Below are positions 53,744 to 62,067 of a DNA stretch of 64,000 nt, one piece after another. Source of the stretch: Streptomyces niphimycinicus (GTDB lineage Bacteria; Actinomycetota; Actinomycetes; Streptomycetales; Streptomycetaceae); the NCBI RefSeq assembly GCF_018883605.1, contig NZ_JAHLEM010000017.1:31411-95410 (forward strand), in the 5' to 3' direction. The notes below the pieces were generated by a model that was not told the origin of the DNA, did not search any database, and saw nothing but the letters and a program-made list of their open reading frames with translations. The position numbers and the translations under genes are program-made. Numbering within the stretch: position 1 is the stretch's first letter; every line of letters begins with the position of its first letter.

Positions 53744-55648
53744 TCAGGATTCCGGCGTGGCCGGAACCCGGGCCCGGATGCGGCTTCCCTGTCCGGGACG
53801 GCTGTCCACGTTCAGCGTGCCGCCCACCTCACGGGCGCGCTCCCGCATGGAGAGCAGCCCGAGATGGCCGGGGAAGGAGCCCTTGCAGTCGAAGCCCACG
53901 CCGTCGTCGGCGACCGTCAGGGTGACGGCGCCCGGTTCGTTGAGCAGATGGAGCCGTACGTTCCGGGCCTGCGAATGCTTGGCGATGTTGTGCAGCGACT
54001 CCTGGGCGATGCGGTACAGGGCGTGCTTGGCCTCCGGTGTGGTCTCCGGCTCGGCGTCCAGCTTCGCCTCGGTGGCGATCCCGTACCGGGCCCGGAGCGC
54101 CTCGATGTGCTGGGTGAGCGCGGCGACCAGGCCCTCGGTCTCCAGCGATTCGGGCCGCAGCCGGCACAGCAGGGTCCGGGTCTCGGCGATCGCGGCGTCC
54201 GCGAGCCGCCGGATGTACTCGATGGGCTCGGCCAGTTCGGCCAGCTCGGCGAGGTCCACCACCTCCCCGACGGCCTCGTGGCCGCCCGCCGGATCGACCC
54301 ATACCGCCCCTTCCACCGGGTTCGCCGCCTCGATCCGTCCCACCGGCTCCGCGCTGTCCATGTCGCGTTCCAGCATCTCGCGGGCGGTACGGGCACCCAG
54401 CGCGATGCCGTAGAGCGCCTGCGAGACCGAGTCGTGCAGCTCGCGCGAGATGCGCTGCCGCTCCTCCCGGACGGACCTCTCCTGGGTGGCCCCCTGCTGC
54501 CGGTCGTTCTCCACCGCGCAGGACGCATGCCCCGCGATCACCTCCAGGAGGGTGATGTCCGCCTCGCCGGGGTCGCGGCCGGGCGGGAAGTGGCAGCACA
54601 TCGCGCCGATCGCGGTGGATTCGCGCAGCAGCGGCCAGGCGGCCACCGCGCCCCGCGCCGGGCCCTCGCCGTCCGCGCCGGTACGGCCGCCGCCGTGGAT
54701 GACGGGCGCGGCCCCGGCGATCGCCTCCAGCGCCGGTTTCCGGGACGGCGGGGTGTGGCCGTGGCCGCCGCCGACCAGGCGCAGGTTGGCCGACGGTCCG
54801 GGCTCCAGCAGATAGACCGTGCAGCTCGCGGCGCCGGTACGGGCCACCGCGCCCGCGGCCAGGGAGTCCAGGGTCCGCCGTACGCAGGGGCCGGAGGAAC
54901 GGGTGAACCCCGCGGAACCGGACGAGCCCCAAGCGGAACCCGAGGGGCCCGACGCTCCCGCCAACCCGGACGCCCCCGCGAAACCGGAAGACCCCGAAGC
55001 CCCGGCAGACCCGGAAGCCCCCGCGAACCCCGAAGGGTCCGGCAGGCCCGAAGCCCCCGTGGCGCCCGGGGAACCGCCGGAGCCCGGCCCGGCGGCCGCG
55101 GATGCCAGCCGCCGCAGATGTTCCCGGTGCCGGATCTGGGCGACCGCATGGGCCGCGGCGGCCGCGAAGCTTCCCACGGTGCTCACATCGGCGTGGCTGA
55201 GCCGCCGCCCGCCGCCGCGGTTCGCCACCTCGATCACTCCCACGGGGTGGCCGCGCACCAGCAGCGGCGAGTCCAGCACCGAGGCCGGGACCGCGTGCCG
55301 GGGGTCCCGGCCGAGCCGGCGCGGCCGCCGTTCGTGGCTGGAGACCGTGGGCCGTCCGGCGCGGATCGCCTGGCGGGCGGGGGAGGAGCCGCCGGGCGTC
55401 AGCGGTCCGCTCGGCGCGGTCCATGGGGCGCCGTCGGTGGCTCGTATCGTCAGGACGTCGCCCGGCTCCAGCACCATCACCCGGGCCATATCGGCGCCCA
55501 GGAGTTCCCGCACCCGGCGGGCGATCAGCCGGAGCGTGTCGTCGGCGGTCTCGCCCGCCAGGATGTGTTGGGTGACCTCGGCGAGCGCGGTGGCGCTCCG
55601 TCGCCGCCGGATCGGGGTCCATCGTGTATTGATCACGCCGACCACCAC
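53744..55648 (-). CDS. soluble GAF-domain sensor histidine kinase
   Basis: A 634-residue NarL-type kinase without membrane helices. Residues of about 25-175 form a first GAF domain. Residues of about 185-245 are a Gly/Ala/Ser-rich repeat linker (GASGSAGASGSSGFAGASG). Residues of about 250-385 form a second GAF-like domain with two nearby cysteines (AMCCHFPPGRD). The HisKA_3 domain has His405 in ISRELHDSVSQALYG, and the HATPase follows (ADDGVGFD). A hydrophobic AEL-rich insert sits after the His region. It probably senses a cytoplasmic ligand or redox state; GAF-type kinases of the DevS group are relatives. It overlaps the regulator gene by 16 bp and starts with GTG. Confidence 0.87.
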   Translation of the reverse strand: MVVGVINTRWTPIRRRRSATALAEVTQHILAGETADDTLRLIARRVRELLGADMARVMVLEPGDVLTIRATDGAPWTAPSGPLTPGGSSPARQAIRAGRPTVSSHERRPRRLGRDPRHAVPASVLDSPLLVRGHPVGVIEVANRGGGRRLSHADVSTVGSFAAAAAHAVAQIRHREHLRRLASAAAGPGSGGSPGATGASGLPDPSGFAGASGSAGASGSSGFAGASGLAGASGPSGSAWGSSGSAGFTRSSGPCVRRTLDSLAAGAVARTGAASCTVYLLEPGPSANLRLVGGGHGHTPPSRKPALEAIAGAAPVIHGGGRTGADGEGPARGAVAAWPLLRESTAIGAMCCHFPPGRDPGEADITLLEVIAGHASCAVENDRQQGATQERSVREERQRISRELHDSVSQALYGIALGARTAREMLERDMDSAEPVGRIEAANPVEGAVWVDPAGGHEAVGEVVDLAELAELAEPIEYIRRLADAAIAETRTLLCRLRPESLETEGLVAALTQHIEALRARYGIATEAKLDAEPETTPEAKHALYRIAQESLHNIAKHSQARNVRLHLLNEPGAVTLTVADDGVGFDCKGSFPGHLGLLSMRERAREVGGTLNVDSRPGQGSRIRARVPATPES

Positions 55649-56331
55649 TGCTCCCTCGTCGTCGACTCCAGTGCTTCCGGAGGGGTGAGTTCACCCGCCG
55701 GTACCAGGCCGGACTGCACCGCGTAGACCGCCGCCTGGGTCCGGCTGTGCACCCCCAGCTTGGTCAGGATGTGGCTGACATACGTCTTCACCGTCTGCTG
55801 GCCGATCCGCAGATCGTGGGCGATCTCCTTGTTGGCCTTGCCGCGCGCGAGCATGGTGAGCACCTCGGTCTCCCGCTCGGTGAGCTGCTCAGGGCCGCTC
55901 GGCTCCCTGACCTGGCCCATCAGCCGGGAGATCGCGGCCGGGGAGACATGGATCTGGCCCGCGGCCGCGGCCTTCACCGCGTTACGGAGGTCGTCGGCCT
56001 CGGCGTTCTTCAGCAGGAAGCCGATGGCCCCCGCCCGGACCGCGCCCATGACCATGGCGTCGTCGAGGGAGCTGGTCAGCGCCACCACCTCGACCTCGGG
56101 GAGGTCCTGGCGGATCTCGGCCGTGGCCGATACGCCGTCCATCACCGGCATCAGCAGATCCATCAGGACGACGTCGGGGCACAGCTCCCGGGCCAGCCGC
56201 ACGGCTTCCCGGCCGTTGGTCGTCTCGCCCACCACCTTGATGTCGTTGTCGAGGCCAAGAATCATGCGGAGGCCCTGCCGGACCACGGCATGGTCGTCTG
56301 CGATCAGCACGCGAAGCGCCACTTGGTTCAC
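55633..56331 (-). CDS. NarL-type response regulator paired with GAF kinase
   Basis: A 232-residue regulator. The receiver domain has ADDHAVVRQG, phospho-acceptor Asp58 in VVLMDLLMP, Thr in ALTSS and Lys in LLKNAEA. The LuxR helix-turn-helix is LTERETEVLTMLARGKANKEIAHDLRIGQQTVKTYVSHILTKL. The GTG at 56331 is preferred because it overlaps the PAP2 stop (GTGA); the GTG at 56322 is the alternative. Order on the minus strand is PAP2, regulator, kinase, so the phosphatase gene belongs to the same transcript and may be linked to the signal or response. Confidence 0.92.
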   Translation of the reverse strand: MNQVALRVLIADDHAVVRQGLRMILGLDNDIKVVGETTNGREAVRLARELCPDVVLMDLLMPVMDGVSATAEIRQDLPEVEVVALTSSLDDAMVMGAVRAGAIGFLLKNAEADDLRNAVKAAAAGQIHVSPAAISRLMGQVREPSGPEQLTERETEVLTMLARGKANKEIAHDLRIGQQTVKTYVSHILTKLGVHSRTQAAVYAVQSGLVPAGELTPPEALESTTREQWWSA

Positions 56332-57020
56332 CTGCCCATGGAGTACATCGCCGCACGAGCGGAGACGGACGCGGAAACGGTCGCGATCAGCGGTTCGAAG
56401 AGGGGGAGGACCAGCAGGACGAGGACACCCGCCAGCCAGCCGGCCAGGACGTCGCTCACCCAGTGGGTGCCCAGATAGACGGTGGTCAGACCGATGCCGA
56501 ACGCCATCACACAGGCGATCAGCGCGCCCGTGCGCCGGTGACGGCCGGCGAGATAGGCGACGGTGCCCCAGACCACGACGGCGTTGGCGGTGTGACCGGA
56601 GGGGAAGACCATTCCGCCGTGGAAAAGCTCGGCGGCCCCGGGGGTCTGGGCGTAGTGCGGGCCCGCCCGCCCGGTGAGGATCTTGACGGCGCCGACGCTC
56701 ATATTGAGCAGCAGCAGCGCCAGGCACAGGACCAGCGGCGGGCGCGGGCTTCGGATCCGCCCCGCGCGCCAGGAGACCCAGGCCAGGGCGGCCAGGGCGG
56801 TGGGGCCGCGCTGGCCCGCGATGACGAAGGCGTCCAGGAACGGCCGGAGCTGCGGCCACTGTTTGTACGGCTTGAACAGGGCCACCTGCCAGTCGAGCCG
56901 GACGAGCTGCGAGCCGGTGAGGACGGCCACGAGCACCGCCGCGTAACAGGCGGCGGCCACCAGGAAGGCGGTGGTGTGTCCGCGGCTGAGCGGGCATCGG
57001 ATCCGTCCATGGACTCGCAT
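56328..57020 (-). CDS. PAP2-family membrane phosphatase
   Basis: A 230-residue phosphatase with five or six membrane helices. The three PAP2 motifs are KILTGRAGPHY, FPSGHTANA, and VYLGTHWVSDVLAGW (with the usual Arg of SRxxxxxH replaced by the LG-T-H form). Such enzymes dephosphorylate phosphatidic acid or undecaprenyl diphosphate at the outer membrane face. In motif 3 the Arg is not evident, as in some other members. The ATG at 57020 lacks a clear ribosome site, so the start may lie a few codons downstream. Coupled to the regulator gene. Confidence 0.82.
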   Translation of the reverse strand: MRVHGRIRCPLSRGHTTAFLVAAACYAAVLVAVLTGSQLVRLDWQVALFKPYKQWPQLRPFLDAFVIAGQRGPTALAALAWVSWRAGRIRSPRPPLVLCLALLLLNMSVGAVKILTGRAGPHYAQTPGAAELFHGGMVFPSGHTANAVVVWGTVAYLAGRHRRTGALIACVMAFGIGLTTVYLGTHWVSDVLAGWLAGVLVLLVLPLFEPLIATVSASVSARAAMYSMGR

Positions 57021-57121
57021 GGGGAGGAAACCCGTCTCGGTATGCCCGCGATTCCATCCTAAGGGGGACTTTCTGCCCCATTCGGCCCTCGGGGGTCCGC
57101 CCCAGGTGGTCCCGCCCCCTT

Positions 57122-57154
57122 CGTACGGACCCGGACGGGGGAGGAGTCCGTACG
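57122..57154. terminator. hairpin between the two signalling operons
   Basis: CGTACGGAC and GTCCGTACG form a perfect 9-bp stem with a 15-nt loop. It lies about 130 bp after the minus-strand stop of the second response regulator and before the PAP2 gene. Confidence 0.55.
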
Positions 57155-57158
57155 TACG

Positions 57159-57221
57159 GCATGGGGCCCGAAGCGAATGGCATGGGGCCCGAAGCGAACG
57201 GCAGGGGGCCCGAAGCGAATG
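57159..57221. repeat. three 21-bp tandem repeats
   Basis: The unit GCATGGGGCCCGAAGCGAATG is repeated three times with one- or two-base differences in the gap between the PAP2 and response-regulator genes. The rest of the 265-bp gap shows no gene. Confidence 0.85.
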
Positions 57222-57285
57222 GCCCCCGCGCCGGAAGGGGCCATGGCCATGCCCGAAGCCGAAGGCGGCTCCGGGGGTCGGCCCG

Positions 57286-57975
57286 TCACTCCTCCGGCCC
57301 CCCCGGCTGCGCGGGCTTGAAGCCGAATTCGGCGGCCCTCGCGACCGCCTCGAGCTGTGAGCGCGCGTCCAGCTTCTCCAGGATCCTGCGCACATGCGTG
57401 CGCACGGTGGCGTAGCTGATGCTCAGCCGCTCCGCGACGGCCCGGTTGTCCAGGCCCTGGCTCATCAGCGTGAGAATCTCCTGCTCACGCGGGGTCATGC
57501 TGTCCAGGCGCTCGGTCTGCTCGGCGGTCGACCGCGCGTCCTCGCGGTGCCGTGCCAGCACCTCCACCAGGGTGCTGGCCGGGATGAGGGTCTCGCCCTC
57601 GGCGGCCGAGCGGATGGCGGACGCGATCTCGTCGCCGCTCGCCGACTTCAGCAGATAGCCGCAGGCACCCGCCTCGACCGCGGCCAGCAGCGCCGAGTCG
57701 CTGGCGTCGGCGCTGAGGATCACGATGGCGACGGAGGGGTCATGGGCCCGCATACCGGCCGCCGCGTCGGCCCCGGTGCCGTCGGGCAGCCGGAAGTCGA
57801 CCAGGGCCACATCGGGCTTCAGCTCCTTGGCCATGGGCACGGTCTCGGCGACCGAGTCGGCCCAGCCGACCACCGTCAGATCCGAGTATTCGGCCAGCAG
57901 GGCCCACAGCCCCTCGGCCACCACCCGGTGGTCCTCGACGATCAGCACCTTCGTCAGTTCGGGAGGTGCGGTCAC
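57286..57975 (-). CDS. NarL-type response regulator paired with PAS kinase
   Basis: A 229-residue regulator. The receiver domain has VEDHRVVAEG, phospho-acceptor Asp60 in VALVDFRLP, Ser in ILSADAS and Lys in LLKSASG. The LuxR helix-turn-helix is MTPREQEILTLMSQGLDNRAVAERLSISYATVRTHVRRILEKL. The GTG start overlaps the kinase stop (GTGA), so expression is coupled. It is the last gene of an operon with the receiver-PAS kinase and a small helical protein. Confidence 0.92.
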   Translation of the reverse strand: MTAPPELTKVLIVEDHRVVAEGLWALLAEYSDLTVVGWADSVAETVPMAKELKPDVALVDFRLPDGTGADAAAGMRAHDPSVAIVILSADASDSALLAAVEAGACGYLLKSASGDEIASAIRSAAEGETLIPASTLVEVLARHREDARSTAEQTERLDSMTPREQEILTLMSQGLDNRAVAERLSISYATVRTHVRRILEKLDARSQLEAVARAAEFGFKPAQPGGPEE

Positions 57976-59882
57976 GGCTGGGGGTCCCCTTCGGGGGAGT
58001 CGGCGGGGTCGAGCGGGGCGCCCGGTGGAGCGCCGAGCGGCACCCAGAACTCCACGGTGGTGCCGGAGCCGGGTTCGCTCTCGATCCGGCACCAGCCGCC
58101 CGCGATCTGGGCCCGCTCCTGGATCAGGGAGAGCCCGAGATGGCCGGGGCGGGACTCCACCTCGAGCGGGTTGTAGCCCTCGCCGTCGTCGACGATCCGC
58201 ACCAGGCAGCCGTCGTCGAGCCCGAGAAGCTGTACGTGGACCGTCTTGGCGTGGGCGTGCTTGCGCACGTTCACCAGCGCCTCCTGGGCGGTCCGGTAGA
58301 TCAGTGCCATCGTCTCGGCCGGGGGATGGGCGGTGAGCCGGTCCTCCAGCCGGTAGGTGATACCGGTTTCGGTGCGTATCTGCTCCAGCAGTCCGCGCAG
58401 CGCCCCGGCCAGGCAGCCGTGTTCCAGGCTGGACGGCCGCAGGTCGAAGATGAGCTGCCGCAGCCGGCTGAGCGAGAGCTTCAGGGTCTCGTCCAGCTTG
58501 TCCATCACCCGCTGCTCGTCCGGGTCCCGCAGCCGCCGGCGCAACTGCTGGAGGCGGAGGCTGGCGGCGGTGATCACCTGGATGGTGTCGTCGTGGATGT
58601 CGGCGGCGATCCGCCCCCGCTCGGCCTCCTGGGCGTGGACCAGATGGCTGAGCAGCGCCTGGCGGTCGCGGTCGGTGACCTCCAGCAGCTCCAGGCTGCG
58701 CTCCAGGACGAACTGGGCGCGCTGCACCTCGGTGATGTCCCGGATGGTCAGGACGGTGAGCAGGCCCTCCTCCGTACGCAGCGGGCTGATGCTGACGTCG
58801 GCGGGGAACTGCTTGGCGTCGCTGCGCCGGCCCACCAGCTCCATGCTGTGGCCCACCGGCTCCTCCAGGCTGTCGTCCCATTCGCGCAGCGAGACGGTGA
58901 GCGGCTGGTCGGGCAGGAGGGCCTCCACGGCCCGGCCGATCAGATGGTCGCGGTCGTAGCCGAAGAGCGCCTCGGTGCGGTTGTTGGCCGCCTGGATCCG
59001 GCCGCCGGTGTCCACGATCAGCATCGCGTCCGGGGCGGACTCGATGAGCTGGCGGAACCGGCTCTCGGCCGCCCGGAGCTGGCTCAGGTCGGCGATGAAG
59101 ACCACCCCGCGGGGCTGCCGGCCCTGAAGATGGCCGCCGCTGAACTGGGCGGGGAACTCGGTGCCGTCACGGCGGCGCCCGCTCATCGCCGACGGCGAGG
59201 AGAAGACCCGGCCGATCAGTTGCTCGGAGGCGGTGCGGTAGCGCTCGGGGACGAGGTCCCGCAGCCGCTTGTCGCGCAGCTCCGCCGAGCTGTAGCCGAA
59301 CATGTGCCGGGTGTGGGCGTTGGCGTACTCGATCCGGCCGCGGGGGCCGACGATCAGGACGCCGCACGGTGCGTGACCGAGCAGTTCCAGGAACGAGTCC
59401 TCCAGGCGGTTGCCGACCAGGTCCTCGAACCGCCAGGAGGCGCGCTCGGCGCGGCGCAGCGGCTCGGTGCAGTCCGCGAGCAGCTCCGCGGACATGCTGA
59501 ACTGATCGCGGGCGGCCCGGATGATCGCTTCGAGGATCTCCTCCGCGGGGGTGCCCTTGACCAGATAGCCGCTGGCCCCGACGGCGAGCATGTTCAGCAC
59601 GGTCTCGCGTTCACCGTGGGCGGACAGCGCCACCACCCGGGCGCCGGGGACCTGGTCGCGGATGGCCCGGACGCTGCTGGGGGCGTCGCCCCGGGGCATA
59701 TGCACGTCCATGATCACGACCCGGGGGTGGTGGTCCACCGCCGCGCGCACGGCCTGCTCATGGTTGATGGCCAGGCCCACCAGCTCCAGGTCGGGGTGGG
59801 AGTCGATGAGGTCGGCGAGCGCCTCCCGGACGGCCGGGTCGTCATCGGCCACCACAACATCGATCCGGTTGTCGCCCATCAC
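57972..59882 (-). CDS. receiver-PAS-PAS hybrid histidine kinase
   Basis: A 636-residue soluble protein. Residues of about 5-125 form a complete receiver domain (VADDDPAVRE, Asp59 in VVIMDVHMP, LSAHG, LVKGTP). PAS domain 1 is near residues 165-280 (FLELLGHAPCGVLIVGPRGRIEYANAHTRHMFG). PAS domain 2 is near residues 285-405 (FRQLIESAPDAMLIVDTGGRIQAANNRTEALFG). The HisKA_3 segment is RIAADIHDDTIQVITAASLRLQQL, and the HATPase follows (VDDGEGYN). An N-terminal receiver lets the kinase be an output as well as a sensor. The GTG at 59882 overlaps the upstream stop (TAGTG); the ATG at 59879 is an alternative. GGGAGG lies upstream. Confidence 0.9.
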   Translation of the reverse strand: MMGDNRIDVVVADDDPAVREALADLIDSHPDLELVGLAINHEQAVRAAVDHHPRVVIMDVHMPRGDAPSSVRAIRDQVPGARVVALSAHGERETVLNMLAVGASGYLVKGTPAEEILEAIIRAARDQFSMSAELLADCTEPLRRAERASWRFEDLVGNRLEDSFLELLGHAPCGVLIVGPRGRIEYANAHTRHMFGYSSAELRDKRLRDLVPERYRTASEQLIGRVFSSPSAMSGRRRDGTEFPAQFSGGHLQGRQPRGVVFIADLSQLRAAESRFRQLIESAPDAMLIVDTGGRIQAANNRTEALFGYDRDHLIGRAVEALLPDQPLTVSLREWDDSLEEPVGHSMELVGRRSDAKQFPADVSISPLRTEEGLLTVLTIRDITEVQRAQFVLERSLELLEVTDRDRQALLSHLVHAQEAERGRIAADIHDDTIQVITAASLRLQQLRRRLRDPDEQRVMDKLDETLKLSLSRLRQLIFDLRPSSLEHGCLAGALRGLLEQIRTETGITYRLEDRLTAHPPAETMALIYRTAQEALVNVRKHAHAKTVHVQLLGLDDGCLVRIVDDGEGYNPLEVESRPGHLGLSLIQERAQIAGGWCRIESEPGSGTTVEFWVPLGAPPGAPLDPADSPEGDPQP

Positions 59883-60313
59883 TACCCACCTCCCTTGAGG
59901 ACGGCACCCTGCAATTCGCGGGGGCTGAATTCATCGCGCCGGCAGTGCGCCAGCGAGGGCATGACCGCGGCCAGCGGCGCGACCAGCACGTTGTAGTGGC
60001 TTCCGATGCGGTCGCATACGGCGACCGCCGTCGCGGCGTCCCATACCGCGGCCCAGAAGGCCCAGTCGTGTCTCTGGTGGTTCCGCGCGGTGTCCAGGGC
60101 GGCCCGGCGCGCCACCGAGGCGGCGACCAGGATCCGGTACCGCTCCTCGGGCGTGGTGGTGCGATGGACCACTGCCCAGCCCTCGGCGCGGGTCTGGCTG
60201 GACGTCTGCTTCCACAGATCGGCCACCCGGTCGATTTCCTCTGGGGTGAGGTCCTCGATATGGGTCAGGAATTGTAGGACTCTTCGTGAGTTAGGTCCGA
60301 AAACTACGCTCAT
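59882..60313 (-). CDS. hypothetical helical protein linked to the hybrid kinase
   Basis: A 143-residue soluble, mainly alpha-helical protein (MSVVFGPNSRRVLQFLTHIEDLTPEEIDRVADLWKQTS). I do not recognise it. Trp and His are frequent (HQRHDWAFWAAVWDAATAV) and it has two cysteines. The stop overlaps the kinase start by one base, so it is expressed with the receiver-PAS kinase and its regulator, and may be a sensor accessory or output of that system. No signal peptide or membrane helix. Confidence 0.72.
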   Translation of the reverse strand: MSVVFGPNSRRVLQFLTHIEDLTPEEIDRVADLWKQTSSQTRAEGWAVVHRTTTPEERYRILVAASVARRAALDTARNHQRHDWAFWAAVWDAATAVAVCDRIGSHYNVLVAPLAAVMPSLAHCRRDEFSPRELQGAVLKGGG

Positions 60314-60390
60314 AGGACACTCCAGGACGCATGGTACATCTACGGAACTGGTGAGCCGCCCTACGGCCGCCGGCGGCCGGCCGCTCCCTG

Positions 60391-60448
60391 GAACGTGGGC
60401 CTTGCCTTTGGGCCGTAGTCGCCGTTCGGCACGGTCCGGCCCACGTTC
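60391..60448 (-). terminator. terminator after the right-end membrane operon
   Basis: GAACGTGGGCC and GGCCCACGTTC form a perfect 11-bp stem enclosing 36 nt. It lies 24 bp after the stop of the acidic-tail membrane protein gene on the minus strand. Confidence 0.55.
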
Positions 60449-60471
60449 TTCCTCGGTGCCGTTGGCTGTAC

Positions 60472-62043
60472 CTAACCTCCGTGTCCCTGGGACATGTTGA
60501 TGCTCGCCTTCGCGACGCCACCGCTCTTCTGGCCGATGAGCTGGAAGGCCACACCGCTCTCGTCCGCCGTGGTGATCTTGTACGAGCCCACGGCCGACGC
60601 CTTGCCCCGGCTGTCCACCTGGAAGGTCCCGATCTTGCGCTGGCCCTTCGAACCCGATCCGGCGTAGGCGTCCACCGTCTCGCCCGGGGCGAACCCCGCG
60701 ACATAGAAGCTGAGCGTGGTGCCCGCCCTGCCGCCGAAGGCGCTGGGCTCGGCGGACGGGGTGTACGGCAGCACGGTGAAGCCCGAGCGGACCACGGCCC
60801 GGCTCTGGTCGCCGATCGCCATCAGCGTCTGCCGCCCCTTGAGGCCGAACGGGACGTTGAACGCCACATCGCGGATCTGCCCCATGCCGTTCGCCTGGGC
60901 GGTGAAGGCCGGCAGGCCGCCGGTGGAGTTGATGTAGACCAGCACCCGCTCGCCGGGCGCGAACTTGTTGGCGGACAGCGTGATCCGCTGGCCGGCCTTG
61001 AGCGCGTACGGCTTGGACTTCATCGAGGGGTACATGGCCAGCATCTGGAAGGGCGCGGTGGCCGTGGTCTTGCTGCGCTTGCCCACCAGGACCAGGGTGC
61101 TGGAGCCGGTCGGGGCCACGCCCACCTTGATCGCCGCCTGGCCGACGCCGCCGCTGCTGTCGGTGTGCAGCGTGGTGACGGGGACACCGGTGGTCCGGCC
61201 CCAGAAGACGTCGATCGTCTCGCCCGGGCGGAAGCCGCGGGCGGTGACCGTCACCACGTCGCCGGGGCGGCCGACCAGCTTGTTGATCTTCGCGGTGCCG
61301 ACCGCGCCACCGGTGACCACCTTGGCCTCCGCCGTCTTGGTGCTGCCGCGCTGCTGGGCGACCAGGGTCGCGGGCCGGTTGCCCGCGCTCTCGGGCATGG
61401 TGAACCGGGCGTAGATCGACCCGAACTTGTCCGAGCGCACGCTGCCGATGGCGCGGCCCTTGGTGTCCGACTTCCGGGCCTTGAGCAGGATGTCCACCGT
61501 GGCCTTCTTGTCGAAGCCACCGCCCTCGACCGCGGCGCTGCCGCCGGGGTTCACCAGACCCGGGTTGATCACGATGATCGGCCCGGATGCCTGGGGGACC
61601 CGCTGGTTGCCCAGCTTGATGGTCTTGGGCTGCTTGGGCGGGCGTATCTCATGCTCCTGCCGGGAGTGCTCCTTCTTCGGAGCGCTCCCGCCCCCGCCGC
61701 CGGTGGTGTTCAGGGCGCCTCCGAAGCCGCCGCGCGCGACCACCTGGACGAGCGATCCGACGATCGCGAAGACCACGAGAGCCAGCAGGACGGTCTTCCA
61801 GGAGAGCTTTTTCTTCTTGTCGCCGTCGGGAGTGTCCTCCTCGCCGAGGGTGTTCCCCTGGTCGGGGATTTCCTCCTCGTCGGGGATGTCCTCCTCCTCG
61901 AGGATTTCCTCCTCGTCGGGGATTTCCTCCTCCTCGGGGATTTCCTCCTCGTCGGGGACGTCCTCGTCCTCGAGGATATCCTCCTCGTTCTCGGGATCAT
62001 CCCTGTCCTCCGGAACATCCCAGTCGTCGTCGTACTCAGGCAT
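60472..62043 (-). CDS. acidic-tail membrane protein with Ig-like surface repeats
   Basis: A 523-residue protein of unknown function. Residues 1-75 carry about 43 Asp/Glu and one Arg, in repeats such as DEEEIPEEEEIP. KKKKLSWK then leads into one membrane helix (about residues 84-103), so the acidic tail should be cytoplasmic and the rest outside. After a Gly/Ser linker come four related beta-sandwich repeats marked by VEGGGFDKKATVDILL, VTARGFRPGETIDVFWG, LSANKFAPGERVLVYIN and FYVAGFAPGETVDAYAG. No catalytic motif is seen. GGAGG lies before the ATG at 62043. It follows the glycosyltransferase gene by 24 bp and is surely co-transcribed. Confidence 0.72.
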   Translation of the reverse strand: MPEYDDDWDVPEDRDDPENEEDILEDEDVPDEEEIPEEEEIPDEEEILEEEDIPDEEEIPDQGNTLGEEDTPDGDKKKKLSWKTVLLALVVFAIVGSLVQVVARGGFGGALNTTGGGGGSAPKKEHSRQEHEIRPPKQPKTIKLGNQRVPQASGPIIVINPGLVNPGGSAAVEGGGFDKKATVDILLKARKSDTKGRAIGSVRSDKFGSIYARFTMPESAGNRPATLVAQQRGSTKTAEAKVVTGGAVGTAKINKLVGRPGDVVTVTARGFRPGETIDVFWGRTTGVPVTTLHTDSSGGVGQAAIKVGVAPTGSSTLVLVGKRSKTTATAPFQMLAMYPSMKSKPYALKAGQRITLSANKFAPGERVLVYINSTGGLPAFTAQANGMGQIRDVAFNVPFGLKGRQTLMAIGDQSRAVVRSGFTVLPYTPSAEPSAFGGRAGTTLSFYVAGFAPGETVDAYAGSGSKGQRKIGTFQVDSRGKASAVGSYKITTADESGVAFQLIGQKSGGVAKASINMSQGHGG

Positions 62044-62067
62044 GGCCTTCACCTCCTCTTCCCATGG

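Noticed and set aside
57159..57221. CRISPR-like or att repeats
   Set aside because: Only three contiguous 21-bp copies without spacers.
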